64,000 nucleotides of DNA from M3007 sp965249785 (lineage in GTDB: Bacteria > Bacteroidota > Bacteroidia > Chitinophagales > Saprospiraceae), in NCBI GenBank assembly GCA_965249785.1, contig CBDFMU010000012.1, positions 1-64,000 on the forward strand. Direction: 5' to 3'. Below are positions 56,152-64,000 of the stretch, in pieces; within the stretch, counting starts at the first letter, position 1; each line of letters opens with the position of its first letter. The position numbers and the translations under genes were made by a program. The notes beneath the pieces were generated by a model that worked only from the letters and a program-made list of their open reading frames with translations, had not been told where the DNA came from and searched no databases.

Positions 56152-57279
56152 TTACTTTATTTTAAAAAAATTATGTACTGCACTGGTAATTTCTGACAGA
56201 GCTGGCTCCGTCAATTCGGTATGCATTGGCAACGAAATGACCGATGCGCAGAGCTGCTCGGTCACTGGTAAGGTGCCGCCAGGCCAATATTGCTGGAAAG
56301 CTGCCTGCATATATAAAGGCACCGGATAGTAGATCATGGCTGGAATACCTTGCTCTGTCAAATACTTTTTGAGGTCGTCGCGTCGTCCATTTTTTACCTG
56401 TAAAGTATATTGATGGAAGACGTGCGTCGAATTGGGCTGCCGGACAGGAGTTACTAATTCCGGGATGTCACTGAAGGCTCGGTCGTAAAAATCGGCAGCC
56501 TGGATACGCGCGGCATTGTAAGTATCCAAATGGCCGAGTTTGACCTTGAGAATGGCCGCTTGCAGGGCATCGAGCCGCGAATTAACGCCTATCTTGTCGT
56601 GGTAGTATTGGCGCGATTGTCCGTGATTAGCAATCATTCGGGCTGCTGCCGCCAGCTGGTCGTCGTTGGTCATGAGCGCGCCGCCATCGCCATAGCAGCC
56701 GAGATTTTTGGAAGGAAAAAATGAAGTGCAGCCAAAATGTCCGATAGTACCGGTTTTGCGCCGGGTGCCATCGGCAAAGGTATAATCAGCGCCGATAGTT
56801 TGAGCATTATCTTCGATCACAAACAAGTCATGCTGGCGAGCTAAAACCATAATTGGTTCCAAATCAACACTTTGACCAAAAAGATGCACCGGAACAATTG
56901 CTTTGGTTTTGGGCGTTATAGCCTTTTCAATATGCGCTGCGGTGATATTGAAGGTATGCGGGTCCACATCAGTGATAACTGGAGTGAGACCAAGCAACGC
57001 AATCACTTCTGCCGTAGCGATATAGGTGAAGGCAGGCACAATCACCTCGTCGCCGGGTTGCAGGCCCAGGGCCATCATCGCAATCTGCAGCGCGTCGGTG
57101 CCATTGGCGCAAGGGATGACGTGTTGTACATCCAGATACTGTTCGAGTTGTTCCCGGAAGCTGTTTACCTGCGGACCACCGATAAAAGTAGTAGATTCTA
57201 ACACACCCAGCACCTCTCGATCTATTTCTGTCTTGATGCGGTGATACTGGGTTTTTAAATCAACCATTTGCATAGCCAT
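56152..57279 (-). CDS. wbpE: DegT/DnrJ-type PLP aminotransferase, WbpE/WlbC-like
   Basis: A 375-residue aminotransferase. The start MVDLKTQYHRIKTEID, ANGTDALQIAMMALGL, VPAFTYIATAEVIALLG, IEDNAQTIGADY and FFPSKNLGCYGDGGAL (PLP lysine Lys191) are typical of sugar aminotransferases. By context it aminates C3 of the UDP-3-keto-GlcNAcA made by WbpB. Intergenic DNA of 357 bases with a palindromic element separates it from the dehydrogenase upstream. Confidence 0.92.
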   Translation of the reverse strand: MAMQMVDLKTQYHRIKTEIDREVLGVLESTTFIGGPQVNSFREQLEQYLDVQHVIPCANGTDALQIAMMALGLQPGDEVIVPAFTYIATAEVIALLGLTPVITDVDPHTFNITAAHIEKAITPKTKAIVPVHLFGQSVDLEPIMVLARQHDLFVIEDNAQTIGADYTFADGTRRKTGTIGHFGCTSFFPSKNLGCYGDGGALMTNDDQLAAAARMIANHGQSRQYYHDKIGVNSRLDALQAAILKVKLGHLDTYNAARIQAADFYDRAFSDIPELVTPVRQPNSTHVFHQYTLQVKNGRRDDLKKYLTEQGIPAMIYYPVPLYMQAAFQQYWPGGTLPVTEQLCASVISLPMHTELTEPALSEITSAVHNFFKIK

Positions 57280-57318
57280 AACGAAAGCGCGTAATTATAG
57301 AGTAGATATTTTCAAAAA

Positions 57319-57355
57319 ATAAGGCTTCGCCTTTCATAAGTGGCGAGGCACTTAT
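57319..57355. repeat. Double-hairpin repeat, copy 2
   Basis: AAGGC-TTC-GCCTT then ATAAGTG-GCGAGG-CACTTAT. The first hairpin is identical to copy 1 at 51213-51248. The second keeps its stem but has another loop, which suggests the structure is maintained. It lies 40 bases before the wbpE start. Confidence 0.65.
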
Positions 57356-57464
57356 GCGCTGGTACTGGGGCAACCAAATAAAAACAACTACACATGAATG
57401 TGTAAAAACTGGTTTTTAGCGAGCCAGGTTATAGGATATTCTGAACTATGGAGAATTTAATTAG

Positions 57465-57589
57465 TACACTGTAAAATAAGTCATTTTGAGTATTTGAAGA
57501 TTTGAGTATTCGATCAATTACCTGCTTGTCAAGTGTTTTAATCAAATACTCGAATACTCGTATCCTCAAGGAATTTAATTTACAATGTA
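57465..57589. mobile_element. MITE-like long-palindrome element, copy 4
   Basis: A 125-bp element with ends TACACTGTAAAATAA and AATTTACAATGTA. ATTAG is present on both sides (57460-57464 and 57590-57594), a perfect 5-bp duplication. Inside are TTTGAGTATTTGAAGATTTG and the complementary arm, with loop ACCTGCTTGTCAAGTG. Confidence 0.75.
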
Positions 57590-57636
57590 ATTAGTAGGAT
57601 TAATCAAATCTTCCCATTTTCAAATCCTCAAAAAAA

Positions 57637-58929
57637 CTACAGACACCAGTAGTGAATATCGGAATCTATAGCATTATGGTAAAGTGCTTTCAAATCCATC
57701 AGGATTGGTTTTTCCGACATGATGGCCTTAAAAAATGTAGTGTCATACGCCCGATACTCATGATGGGCTACGGCGACTACCACGGCATCATAATTGTTTG
57801 AAATTTTGTCTACCAAAGTCAGTTTGTACTCGTGCGCTACTTCATTTGGCGAAGCAAGCGGGTCGGCCACGTGTACATTGATAAAAAATCCCTGCAACTC
57901 ATACACCAGTGCCGCTACCTTCGAGTTGCGAATGTCGGAGACGTTTTCTTTGAAAGTAATACCCAGCACCAGTACTTTCGACTGACCTGGGTTTTTGTCT
58001 TTTTGAATGAGTAATTGTACCAGCTTTTTAGCGATATAGGCTGGCATACCATCGTTAATGCGCCGCCCACTCAGGATTACCTGTGGTTCATAGCCCAACT
58101 GGACGGATTTGTGCATTAAATAATATGGATCCACACCAATGCAGTGACCACCTACAAGGCCGGGGTAAAACTTCAGGAAATTCCATTTAGTACCCGCCGC
58201 TTTGATCACCTCTTGCGTGTCAATATCCATACGATCAAATATGATGGCGAGTTCATTCATCAGCGAAATATTTAGGTCGCGCTGCGTATTCTCGATGATT
58301 TTAGCGGCTTCGGCCACCTTAATCGTTGGCGCACGATAAATCCCGGCTTTGATAATCTGACCATAAATTTTCGCAATTTCTTCCAGGGCTTCTTCGTCGG
58401 AACCAGACACTATTTTCAAAATACTGGTCATGGGACGAGTCTTATCGCCCGGCACAATACGCTCGGGCGAGTAGCCGAGCTTGAAATCCGGTCCGAGTGT
58501 CAGGCCAGAGTGCATTTCCAGCAGCGGCAGGCAATCCTCTTCCGTGCAGCCCGGATAGACGGTAGATTCGTACACCACGTAAGCACCCGGCGATAATGCC
58601 TGCCCAATACTGGTGGAGGCTTTGCGTAACGGGGTCAGATCGGGCACTTTATGTTGGTCAATGTCGGTCGGCACAGCGACAACAAAGAAATGGGCCTGCT
58701 TTAAAAGTTCGGGGTTGTCCGTGAACTGGATATCGGTGCCTGCAAAGGCGGAGGCGTCCATTTCGCGGGAGGGATCGCGCCCTTGTTGCATAAGGGCAAT
58801 TCGGCTGCTATTGACATCGAACCCGATAACCCGAAAGTGCCGGGCAAACTCCAGGGCGATGGGCAGACCGACATAGCCCAAGCCGACTACGGCCAGTATT
58901 TTCTCTTTATTTAGTAGTTCGGCGTACAT
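57637..58929 (-). CDS. wbpA: Nucleotide-sugar 6-dehydrogenase (UDP-HexNAc dehydrogenase, WbpA/TviB type)
   Basis: A 430-residue enzyme oxidising C6 of UDP-N-acetylhexosamine to the uronic acid. NAD loop ILAVVGLGYVGLPIALEFAR, ESTVYPGCTEEDCLPLLE, GYSPERIVPGD, and catalytic Cys263 in VGGHCIGVDPYY. The C-terminal domain carries VLGITFKENVSDIRNSKVAA. By family it resembles WbpO/TviB; by context the substrate is UDP-GlcNAc. First enzyme of the locus, ten bases after the regulator gene. Confidence 0.92.
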   Translation of the reverse strand: MYAELLNKEKILAVVGLGYVGLPIALEFARHFRVIGFDVNSSRIALMQQGRDPSREMDASAFAGTDIQFTDNPELLKQAHFFVVAVPTDIDQHKVPDLTPLRKASTSIGQALSPGAYVVYESTVYPGCTEEDCLPLLEMHSGLTLGPDFKLGYSPERIVPGDKTRPMTSILKIVSGSDEEALEEIAKIYGQIIKAGIYRAPTIKVAEAAKIIENTQRDLNISLMNELAIIFDRMDIDTQEVIKAAGTKWNFLKFYPGLVGGHCIGVDPYYLMHKSVQLGYEPQVILSGRRINDGMPAYIAKKLVQLLIQKDKNPGQSKVLVLGITFKENVSDIRNSKVAALVYELQGFFINVHVADPLASPNEVAHEYKLTLVDKISNNYDAVVVAVAHHEYRAYDTTFFKAIMSEKPILMDLKALYHNAIDSDIHYWCL

Positions 58930-58938
58930 TTTAAATAG

Positions 58939-59481
58939 CTAGTTAACATTGGTTTTATCCCAGAGCAACAGTGGCTCGGGCGCGTATTTACTCCAGTCTA
59001 TGGTCGCGCTTTCCTGATTGTCATAGAGCAAATAGCGAATTTTTCGCTTGATCATTTTTTCGACTTTGACAATTAGTTCCATCAGATAAGCTTGGTCAAA
59101 ATCGCCGACAAAAATGAGATCAATGATCTGGCTATCAATGCCTTTGGAGAAGTCCCCAACCAAATAAACTCGCTTTACATCACCCAAACGCTGGATGAGG
59201 TTCTCGATAATTTGGTCGAAACCAATGTACTTCATAATAATGCTGTGTATCTCGCCGAACAGGGGGTGAGCAGTATTGGCCTGAAAAATCTTCTTGTTTC
59301 CCACACTATTAGAGACCAGCAATCCCGCGTTTTCCAGCCGGTTAAGCTCCACCCGAATACCATTGGACGACTCTCCAAATTCGCTTTCCAAACTGCGCAG
59401 GTATGCGGTAGCATGGCTGTTGAGAAAAAACTTCAACAACAACTTGATCCGTGTTTTAGAAGAGATAAGAGCGTCAATCAT
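58939..59481 (-). CDS. Winged-helix regulator with nucleotidyltransferase-like C-domain
   Basis: A 180-residue protein. N-terminal MIDALISSKTRIKLLLKFFL, then LRSLESEFGESSNGIRVELN and RLENAGLLVSNSVGNKKIFQ form a winged helix. From about residue 95, RVYLVGDFSKGIDSQIIDLI resembles a minimal nucleotidyltransferase, with the usual catalytic GSxxRG and DxD poorly kept (GDFSKGIDS), so it is probably inactive. This domain pair is found at the head of Bacteroidota polysaccharide loci. Start placed at ATG 59481; a TTG two codons upstream is also open. A conserved 35-bp leader precedes it. Confidence 0.8.
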   Translation of the reverse strand: MIDALISSKTRIKLLLKFFLNSHATAYLRSLESEFGESSNGIRVELNRLENAGLLVSNSVGNKKIFQANTAHPLFGEIHSIIMKYIGFDQIIENLIQRLGDVKRVYLVGDFSKGIDSQIIDLIFVGDFDQAYLMELIVKVEKMIKRKIRYLLYDNQESATIDWSKYAPEPLLLWDKTNVN

Positions 59482-59485
59482 GCAC

Positions 59486-59520
59486 AATATTGAGCAGCAA
59501 ACTTACTCGTTATTGGCAAT
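59486..59520 (-). promoter_or_regulatory. Conserved 35-bp leader of the locus regulator
   Basis: Matches 51354-51388 at 33 of 35 positions. On the minus strand it includes TAAGTTTG (59498-59505), a TAnnTTTG -7 box, followed by CTGCTCAATATT just before the start codon. It may be a core promoter plus an operator or autoregulatory site. Confidence 0.55.
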
Positions 59521-59627
59521 GTGAAGTATCAATCGGAGAATAATTTTAACAAAATTATTCTTAAAAACGAGTTTTGGAAGAAAATTATGGCCTTAAATAT
59601 AGGTGTAATTGATTGACTGACAATCAT

Positions 59628-59954
59628 TTAATCGCCTACTGGTGCGAGTTGCACCTCCAACCCATCCAGCTCTTCCCGGATGCGCAGTTGACAACCTAAA
59701 CGGCTATTGGCATTGACAAAAAAAGCCGAATCCAGCATAGCCTGCTCGTCGTCGGAAGGCTCAGACAGGGGCCGATTATTGAGTACATAGACGTGGCAAG
59801 AAGCGCAAAGGGCCATGCCGCCACAGGTGCCTTCCACCGGCAAATCATGGGCTTTGCAGAGCTCCATAAGATTCAAGCCCATGTCGGTGGGAGCCTCCAA
59901 AATATGCGATTCGCCTTCCCGATCCAGGACGGTGATATGAATGGTCTGGCTCAT
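59628..59954 (-). CDS. 2Fe-2S ferredoxin, adrenodoxin type
   Basis: A 108-residue electron carrier. Cluster ligands are Cys44, Cys50, Cys53 (GTCGGMALCASC) and Cys88 (RLGCQL), the CX5CX2C...C arrangement of adrenodoxin-like ferredoxins. The start overlaps the upstream reductase stop by four bases, so the two form a redox pair. Confidence 0.92.
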   Translation of the reverse strand: MSQTIHITVLDREGESHILEAPTDMGLNLMELCKAHDLPVEGTCGGMALCASCHVYVLNNRPLSEPSDDEQAMLDSAFFVNANSRLGCQLRIREELDGLEVQLAPVGD

Positions 59955-60988
59955 GCAGTTGGTTGGTTGGCCAAGCCTTCAATGCCAGTAACCGTCGTGT
60001 ACTTGAAGGACAGTTTCTGATTGGGATGGACGATCTTAAAGGCTGATTGACAAGCCATGGTTGCCTCGTGGAAACCGCAGAGGATGAGTTTGAGTTTGCC
60101 CGGATAACTATTGATGTCGCCGATGGCGAAAATGCCAGGCACATTGGTCGAGTAGTCCAAAGTATTCACTTCGATAGCACTTTTGTCCAGTTGCAAACCC
60201 CAGTTAGCGAGCGGACCAAGTTTTGGCGTAAGACCGAAGAGCGGCACAAAATGGTCAGCTTCCAATAAAAACTTACCTTCCGTATCATGTTCTACTTGCA
60301 CGCCACTCAAATGCCCATTGCCCTCTAAACCAATTACTTGTGAATTGGTGACCAGTTTAATCTGACCGTGTTCAGCCAAATACTGCACTTTTTCTACGGA
60401 ATCTGGCGCACCGCGAAACTCCGTTCGGCGATGAATGAGCGTCAGTTCTTCGGCGATATTAGCCAAATAAATCGTCCAGTCGAGGGCAGAATCGCCGCCA
60501 CCAGCAATCACGATCCGTTTGCCCTGATACATTTCGGGGTTGCGCACAAAGTAGTCTACCCCTTTATCTTCAAATTGCGCGATGTTATCAATCGGCGGTT
60601 TGCGCGGCTCAAAACTTCCCAAACCTCCGGCAATAAAAATGACCGGAGCAATGAATTCCAGGCCACGATGCGTGCGCACCCGCCAGCGACCATCGTCCGT
60701 TTTTTCTACGCTTTCAGCACGTTCGCCCAGCGTAAATCCGGGATGAAAAGGTTCGATTTGCTGCATCAGGTTTTGTACCAGATCGCCCGCCAACACGCTC
60801 GGATAGCCTGGAATATCGTAGATGGGTTTCTTCGGATAAATCTCGGTGAGTTGACCGCCCGGCTGTGGCAATACATCCAGCAAATGGCAGCGCAATTTCA
60901 ATAATCCCGCCTCGAAAACGGCGAAGAGGCCCACGGGGCCAGCCCCTATAATAAGAATATCAGTTTCGGTTGTTGTCTGGTGTGTCAT
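59951..60988 (-). CDS. Ferredoxin-NADP+ reductase, thioredoxin-reductase-like
   Basis: A flavoprotein of about 345 residues. ILIIGAGPVGLFAVFEAGLL (FAD), IVIAGGGDSALDWTIYL (NADPH), LPQPGGQLTEIYPKKPIYDI and FAIGDINSYPGKLKLILCGF fit the TrxB-like FNR family. It lacks the CxxC of thioredoxin reductase. Start taken at ATG 60988; a start at 61009 would add seven residues. Overlapping ferredoxin gene supports the function. Confidence 0.92.
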   Translation of the reverse strand: MTHQTTTETDILIIGAGPVGLFAVFEAGLLKLRCHLLDVLPQPGGQLTEIYPKKPIYDIPGYPSVLAGDLVQNLMQQIEPFHPGFTLGERAESVEKTDDGRWRVRTHRGLEFIAPVIFIAGGLGSFEPRKPPIDNIAQFEDKGVDYFVRNPEMYQGKRIVIAGGGDSALDWTIYLANIAEELTLIHRRTEFRGAPDSVEKVQYLAEHGQIKLVTNSQVIGLEGNGHLSGVQVEHDTEGKFLLEADHFVPLFGLTPKLGPLANWGLQLDKSAIEVNTLDYSTNVPGIFAIGDINSYPGKLKLILCGFHEATMACQSAFKIVHPNQKLSFKYTTVTGIEGLANQPTA

Positions 60989-61099
60989 ATGCCGAATGTG
61001 GCGATTCAAAAAGATTTAAAACTCTACACTCTGCGATGTGGACGGTTTCCGTCAGAATGACAAAAGCGACGTGTTCAAATAGAATTTCGGCTTAATAGT

Positions 61100-61483
61100 T
61101 CACTTGGGCCGAATATCTTTGATTTTCAAATTCCGAACTTTGAAATCTGGCACCAGGCGATCATCGGCGCCGGGCTTGTTAATCATGGTGCTATCAGATT
61201 GCAACTCTCCGGAGAAAATAAAAGCAGATTCATTCACCTGATATTCCGGCGGCAAATTGACGGGTGCATATAACACACCATCGGTTTTTACCAAATATTG
61301 AAAACAACCACGGCTGCACACAAATACCTGAATCTGGCCCGCCTGATTTTCAAACTGCGTGGTTGGCGGCTGTTCAGGCGTTCTGACTTTCACTGGTGTA
61401 CTATTATCTTTTGTTGGAACGGTAGTTCGCTGCGTGCAAGCAACGACTGATAATAGTAGTATTGGAACAAGTAATTTTAGCAT
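61100..61483 (-). CDS. Small lipoprotein of unknown function
   Basis: A 127-residue protein with lipoprotein signal (residues 1-15, lipobox V-V-A-C with Cys16), a Pro/Thr-rich linker and a compact domain containing VFVCSRGCFQYLVKTDGVLY with a Cys pair (CSRGC). The end FKVRNLKIKDIRPK is typical of small beta domains. Unnamed. It lies upstream of the ferredoxin reductase. Confidence 0.65.
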   Translation of the reverse strand: MLKLLVPILLLSVVACTQRTTVPTKDNSTPVKVRTPEQPPTTQFENQAGQIQVFVCSRGCFQYLVKTDGVLYAPVNLPPEYQVNESAFIFSGELQSDSTMINKPGADDRLVPDFKVRNLKIKDIRPK

Positions 61484-61540
61484 AAAAGTTGGTTGTTTCG
61501 GAACGTTTGAGAAATAAGTTGTGAACTCCCACCGCCTGGG

Positions 61541-61625
61541 TTGTCATTCTGACGCAGGAAGAATCTGGCTAAGTATTGATTATCAATTAAGCCCGGCCAG
61601 TTCCTTCCTGCGTCAGCAGGACAAT
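61541..61625. repeat. TGTCATTC-type inverted-repeat element 1
   Basis: Arms TTGTCATTCTGACGCAGGAA (from 61541) and TTCCTGCGTCAGCAGGACAA (to 61624) pair over about 29 bases around an AT-rich loop. Related to 63105-63193. The sequence type is common between genes in Bacteroidota as far as I know, but I did not check. Confidence 0.65.
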
Positions 61626-61762
61626 ATGGATAATGAACGTTAGATTTAGTATTCCATCTAAGCAATAGACAGTAATAATTGGCATTTTAAAGAAATGCAA
61701 ATCATTGATCATAATCAATATCCACCTGACTCCTAATTCCTTAATTCTGTCTCCTTATTTCC

Positions 61763-62545
61763 CTAAACTCCCTTAAAATTCGCCTTCCGTTTTTCTACAA
61801 AAGCCGCTGCGCCCTCGCGAAAATCCTCGGTAGTGCAGCATTCACCAAACGCATCTATTTCCTTCCAAAAACCGTCTACCCCTTCTTCATAGTAAGCATT
61901 TACGCTTTCGATGATTTTGGTAATGGCGACGGGTGCTTTGGCGGCGATTTTTTCCAGTAATTCTTTGGCTTTGGCTACTTCCTCGCCAACAGGCACCACA
62001 TAATTGACTAAACCGAGGCGGTATGCTTCATTCGCATCGATCATATCGGCTGTCATCAGTAGTTCCAGGGCTTTGGTTTTGCCAATATATTGCACCAGAC
62101 GTTGGGTGCCGCCATAACCAGGAATCAAGCCCAGATTGATTTCTGGTTGCCCGAATTTAGCACGTTCGCCCGCAATCCGTAAGTGACAAGCCATCGCTAA
62201 TTCACAACCGCCGCCCAGTGCAAAACCATTCACGGCGGCTATAACGGGACGGTGGAATTGCTCAATGCTGAAAAAAATATCCTGACCACGTTTGGCAAAC
62301 TGCATGCCTTCCGAGCCGCTAAAACCACTGAATTCCGTAATATCGGCTCCGGCCACGAACGCTTTTTCGCCCGCGCCGGTGATAATCACGCCTTTCAGTC
62401 CTTCAATATCGTGCGCTGCTTCGCCAAAAAAATGCTGCAATTCGAGCATGGTCTGGCTGTTCAGCGCATTCAGGGCTTTTTCCCGGCTGATGGTAAGCAG
62501 GGCAATGCCATCAGTGACTTCTAATTTCAGGTTTTCGTATTGCAT
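61763..62545 (-). CDS. Enoyl-CoA hydratase / crotonase family protein
   Basis: A 260-residue enzyme adding water to trans-2-enoyl-CoA in fatty-acid degradation or butyrate-type metabolism. The oxyanion-hole segments are FVAGADITEF and VIAAVNGFALGGGCELAMAC. The catalytic glutamates fit FGQPEINLGLIPGYGGTQRL. Stand-alone gene. A 9-bp leader repeat lies before its ATG. Confidence 0.9.
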   Translation of the reverse strand: MQYENLKLEVTDGIALLTISREKALNALNSQTMLELQHFFGEAAHDIEGLKGVIITGAGEKAFVAGADITEFSGFSGSEGMQFAKRGQDIFFSIEQFHRPVIAAVNGFALGGGCELAMACHLRIAGERAKFGQPEINLGLIPGYGGTQRLVQYIGKTKALELLMTADMIDANEAYRLGLVNYVVPVGEEVAKAKELLEKIAAKAPVAITKIIESVNAYYEEGVDGFWKEIDAFGECCTTEDFREGAAAFVEKRKANFKGV

Positions 62546-62587
62546 TATGCTAATGTGGTCAATTTTTTAATGTGGCTAATGTGTACT
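62546..62587 (-). repeat. Leader repeat of CACATTRRC units before the crotonase gene
   Basis: The minus strand reads CACATTAGC CACATTAAA, then TTGACCACATTAGCATA before ATG, the same unit type as before miaB (7364-7408). Confidence 0.5.
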
Positions 62588-62616
62588 AAGACCATTCATT
62601 CATACTTCATCGTTCA

Positions 62617-63024
62617 CTACCCGATGCCCAGCAATTCCACTTCAAAAATCAAGGTGCTGTTTGGGCCAATTTCAGGACTAACTTGCTGATTACCATAGGC
62701 GAGTTGGGGCGGAATAAAGAATCGCCATTTGCTACCGACGGGCATCAATTGCAGACCTTCCGTCCAGCCAGCGATAACGCGATTGAGCGGAAAAGAAGCG
62801 GGTTGGCCGCGTTGCACGGAACTGTCGAACACTTTACCAGCAATGGTAGTGCCGTGGTAGTGGCAACGAACGGTTTGGGTCGCGGACGGCTTTGGGCCAG
62901 TGCCTTCTTCGATGATTTCGTATTGCAGGCCGCTGGGCAGGGTAACTACGCCTTCGCGTTTGCCGTTTTCGGCCAAAAATTCTTGTCCTGCTTGCAGGTT
63001 GGTTGCGCTTTTGTTGTCGAACAT
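62617..63024 (-). CDS. FKBP-type peptidyl-prolyl isomerase
   Basis: A 135-residue cis-trans prolyl isomerase. LPSGLQYEIIEEGTGPKPSA, VRCHYHGTTIAGKVFDSS, FPLNRVIAGWTEGLQLMPVG, WRFFIPPQLAYGNQ and TLIFEVELL are the standard FKBP core, as in the FklB/Mip C-terminal domain. No signal peptide, so cytoplasmic. A CTCAAC leader repeat precedes it. Confidence 0.93.
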   Translation of the reverse strand: MFDNKSATNLQAGQEFLAENGKREGVVTLPSGLQYEIIEEGTGPKPSATQTVRCHYHGTTIAGKVFDSSVQRGQPASFPLNRVIAGWTEGLQLMPVGSKWRFFIPPQLAYGNQQVSPEIGPNSTLIFEVELLGIG

Positions 63025-63032
63025 TTTATTAC

Positions 63033-63080
63033 AGGTTGAGGGTGTTGAGAGGTTGAGAATGTTGAGAAAGTATTGATTGG
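63033..63080 (-). repeat. Leader repeat of CTCAAC units before the FKBP gene
   Basis: Minus strand: CTCAACATT CTCAACCT CTCAACACC CTCAACCTG, then the ATG about ten bases later. The asnB leader at 25293-25336 has the same CTCAACATT-TCAACCTCTCAAC core. Confidence 0.5.
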
Positions 63081-63104
63081 TAATAACTTGCTTATTTTGA
63101 TTTT

Positions 63105-63193
63105 TGTCATTCAGAGCCGTAAGGCGTGGAATCCGAGGCCACAGGCCGAGTAAGGAAAACGTCCTCAGATTCTTCGCTACGCTCTGAATGACA
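63105..63193. repeat. TGTCATTC-type inverted-repeat element 2
   Basis: Arms TGTCATTCAGAGCCGTAAGG (63105) and its partner ending GCTCTGAATGACA (63193) pair for more than 30 bases, the inner part GGAATC against GATTC. Related at the ends to 61541-61625. Confidence 0.7.
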
Positions 63194-63204
63194 CGCGAGG
63201 TATT

Positions 63205-64000
63205 TTAATCCACTTGCAACACCTCAATTTCCTCCGAACGCCACTGAATATCTTTATCTAATTGATAACTATTCAGGCGATTGTGATAAAAATAAAGGAC
63301 CCGAAAATTGGCCGATACAATATCATCGTGCGAGTCGAAGGTGAGTGGCTTTTCGGTGTGGAAAATGCCCAGATTTTTGACGCCTTCGCGCACAATGTCT
63401 TTGGCGGTGCGGTGGATTTCCGGAGCGAGCCGAATTTTCCCAGCGCGTTCCATTTCAAACAATCGGCCCTGCATTTGTTCAATTACATCCTCCACCGCGC
63501 TGGCCGGGAAACGATAATCGTCGGGCGGTAAGCGTAGAATACCAAAAAGATCAAGTTTTGGATTTTCGTGGAGCAGCATTTCAAACACCGCGTAAGCGAC
63601 CAAGTGACTGCTTAAAACGACATTTTCTACGTGGTAACGCTCCACAATTCGATCCGCCAGCAGTTTGGTGTATTCCTCCTCGCGCTGTCGGTCTTCGTTG
63701 ATCTCGTTTTTACCCATAAAATACTCGCGGATGTCCAGTTCGTGGCCAAACTTGTCAAAACTGCGGCCCTGCGCATCCACGAAATTTCCCAGCACATCCA
63801 TTGGTCGCCCAAGACTGAGCGTCGTGTCGCTCGTAGTAGAAAAAAACTGCCACACAAACCGCAGCCAACTACGAATACTTTTACTCTCGTCTTTTAAACG
63901 AATATAATTCTCGCGGCCCGTACTACGCAGGTGTTGTTCTATTAAAAAAGGTGCTTCCAACACGAAATTGTAGCAAATTACTAGTGGCACTATAAAAATT
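63205..64000 (-). CDS. Glycerol-3-phosphate acyltransferase-like protein, C-terminal part
   Basis: The frame stays open to the right edge (residues I-F-I-V-P-L before CYNFVLEAPFL), so the gene starts outside the window. Visible is a region resembling the C-terminal part of PlsB-type acyltransferases: VPLVICYNFVLEAPFLIEQH, TLSLGRPMDVLGNFVD, a NEDRQREEEYTKLLADRIVE helix and VVLSSHLVAYAVFEMLLHEN. The catalytic HX4D box is not in the window. Predicted role is first-step phospholipid acylation at the inner membrane. The apparent GTG at 63990 is not a real start. Confidence 0.65.
   Translation of the reverse strand, partial: IFIVPLVICYNFVLEAPFLIEQHLRSTGRENYIRLKDESKSIRSWLRFVWQFFSTTSDTTLSLGRPMDVLGNFVDAQGRSFDKFGHELDIREYFMGKNEINEDRQREEEYTKLLADRIVERYHVENVVLSSHLVAYAVFEMLLHENPKLDLFGILRLPPDDYRFPASAVEDVIEQMQGRLFEMERAGKIRLAPEIHRTAKDIVREGVKNLGIFHTEKPLTFDSHDDIVSANFRVLYFYHNRLNSYQLDKDIQWRSEEIEVLQVD

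Larger units (their letters stand above)
57280..57636. other. Intergenic region with double hairpin and palindromic element
   Basis: Contains the double-hairpin copy at 57319-57355 and the palindromic element at 57465-57589 flanked by ATTAG repeats. No gene. Confidence 0.6.

Overview
The window looks like a chromosomal segment of a member of the Bacteroidota, most likely of the Saprospiria type. This is inferred from type IX secretion genes (a PorU-like C25 peptidase and a CHU_C-type sorting domain), several lipoproteins and a SusA-like amylase. Other signs are TAnnTTTG -7 boxes, frequent lack of Shine-Dalgarno sites, and a capsule/O-antigen locus of Bacteroidota layout. No rRNA, tRNA, CRISPR array, phage or intact insertion sequence was seen.

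Region by region: 1-3.3 kb holds two paralogous secreted proteins (the first cut by the window edge and frameshifted) flanking a lipoprotein with tandem MMDDKK repeats. 3.4-5.4 kb is a GH13 amylase. 5.4-5.9 kb is a small decayed toxin-antitoxin (MNT/HepT) spot with palindromic repeats. 5.9-20 kb is housekeeping: miaB, hemF, a DciA-like gene, a photolyase, an MFS transporter, dapF and an HtrA protease, with a T9SS type B-sorted protein and a Uma2-type protein between. 20.2-25.2 kb is a giant PorU2-like peptidase. 25.4-34.4 kb carries asnB, an FkbM methyltransferase, two glycosyltransferases, a flippase, a FemAB/GNAT-like protein and a deacetylase-fold protein, all pointing to surface glycan synthesis.

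34.4-59.5 kb is one long minus-strand polysaccharide locus. Read in transcription order it runs from a winged-helix regulator through a nucleotide-sugar dehydrogenase, aminotransferase, Wza-like exporter, N-acetyltransferase, 2-epimerase, Gfo/Idh/MocA dehydrogenase and Wzz. It continues with a methyltransferase, Wzx, Wzy, glycosyltransferases, a gmd-like gene, gmd, fcl, manC and a final glycosyltransferase. Together it encodes a complete route to a UDP-2,3-diacetamido-2,3-dideoxy-mannuronic acid type sugar (WbpA/B/E/D/I set) and a complete GDP-L-fucose route (ManC, Gmd, Fcl). Its centre (about 42-49 kb) is AT-rich and carries the variable Wzx/Wzy/glycosyltransferase genes. 59.6-64 kb returns to housekeeping: ferredoxin, ferredoxin reductase, crotonase, FKBP and a partial glycerol-phosphate acyltransferase-like gene.

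The most unusual layer is intergenic. A roughly 125-bp long-palindrome element occurs four times, two copies being flanked by perfect 5-bp target duplications, one of which contains the hemF start codon. At least five other families of hairpins or short leader repeats are present, including a 35-bp leader shared by the locus regulator and a decayed second regulator start. Three genes carry one-base frameshifts next to short G/C runs, which may be assembly errors.
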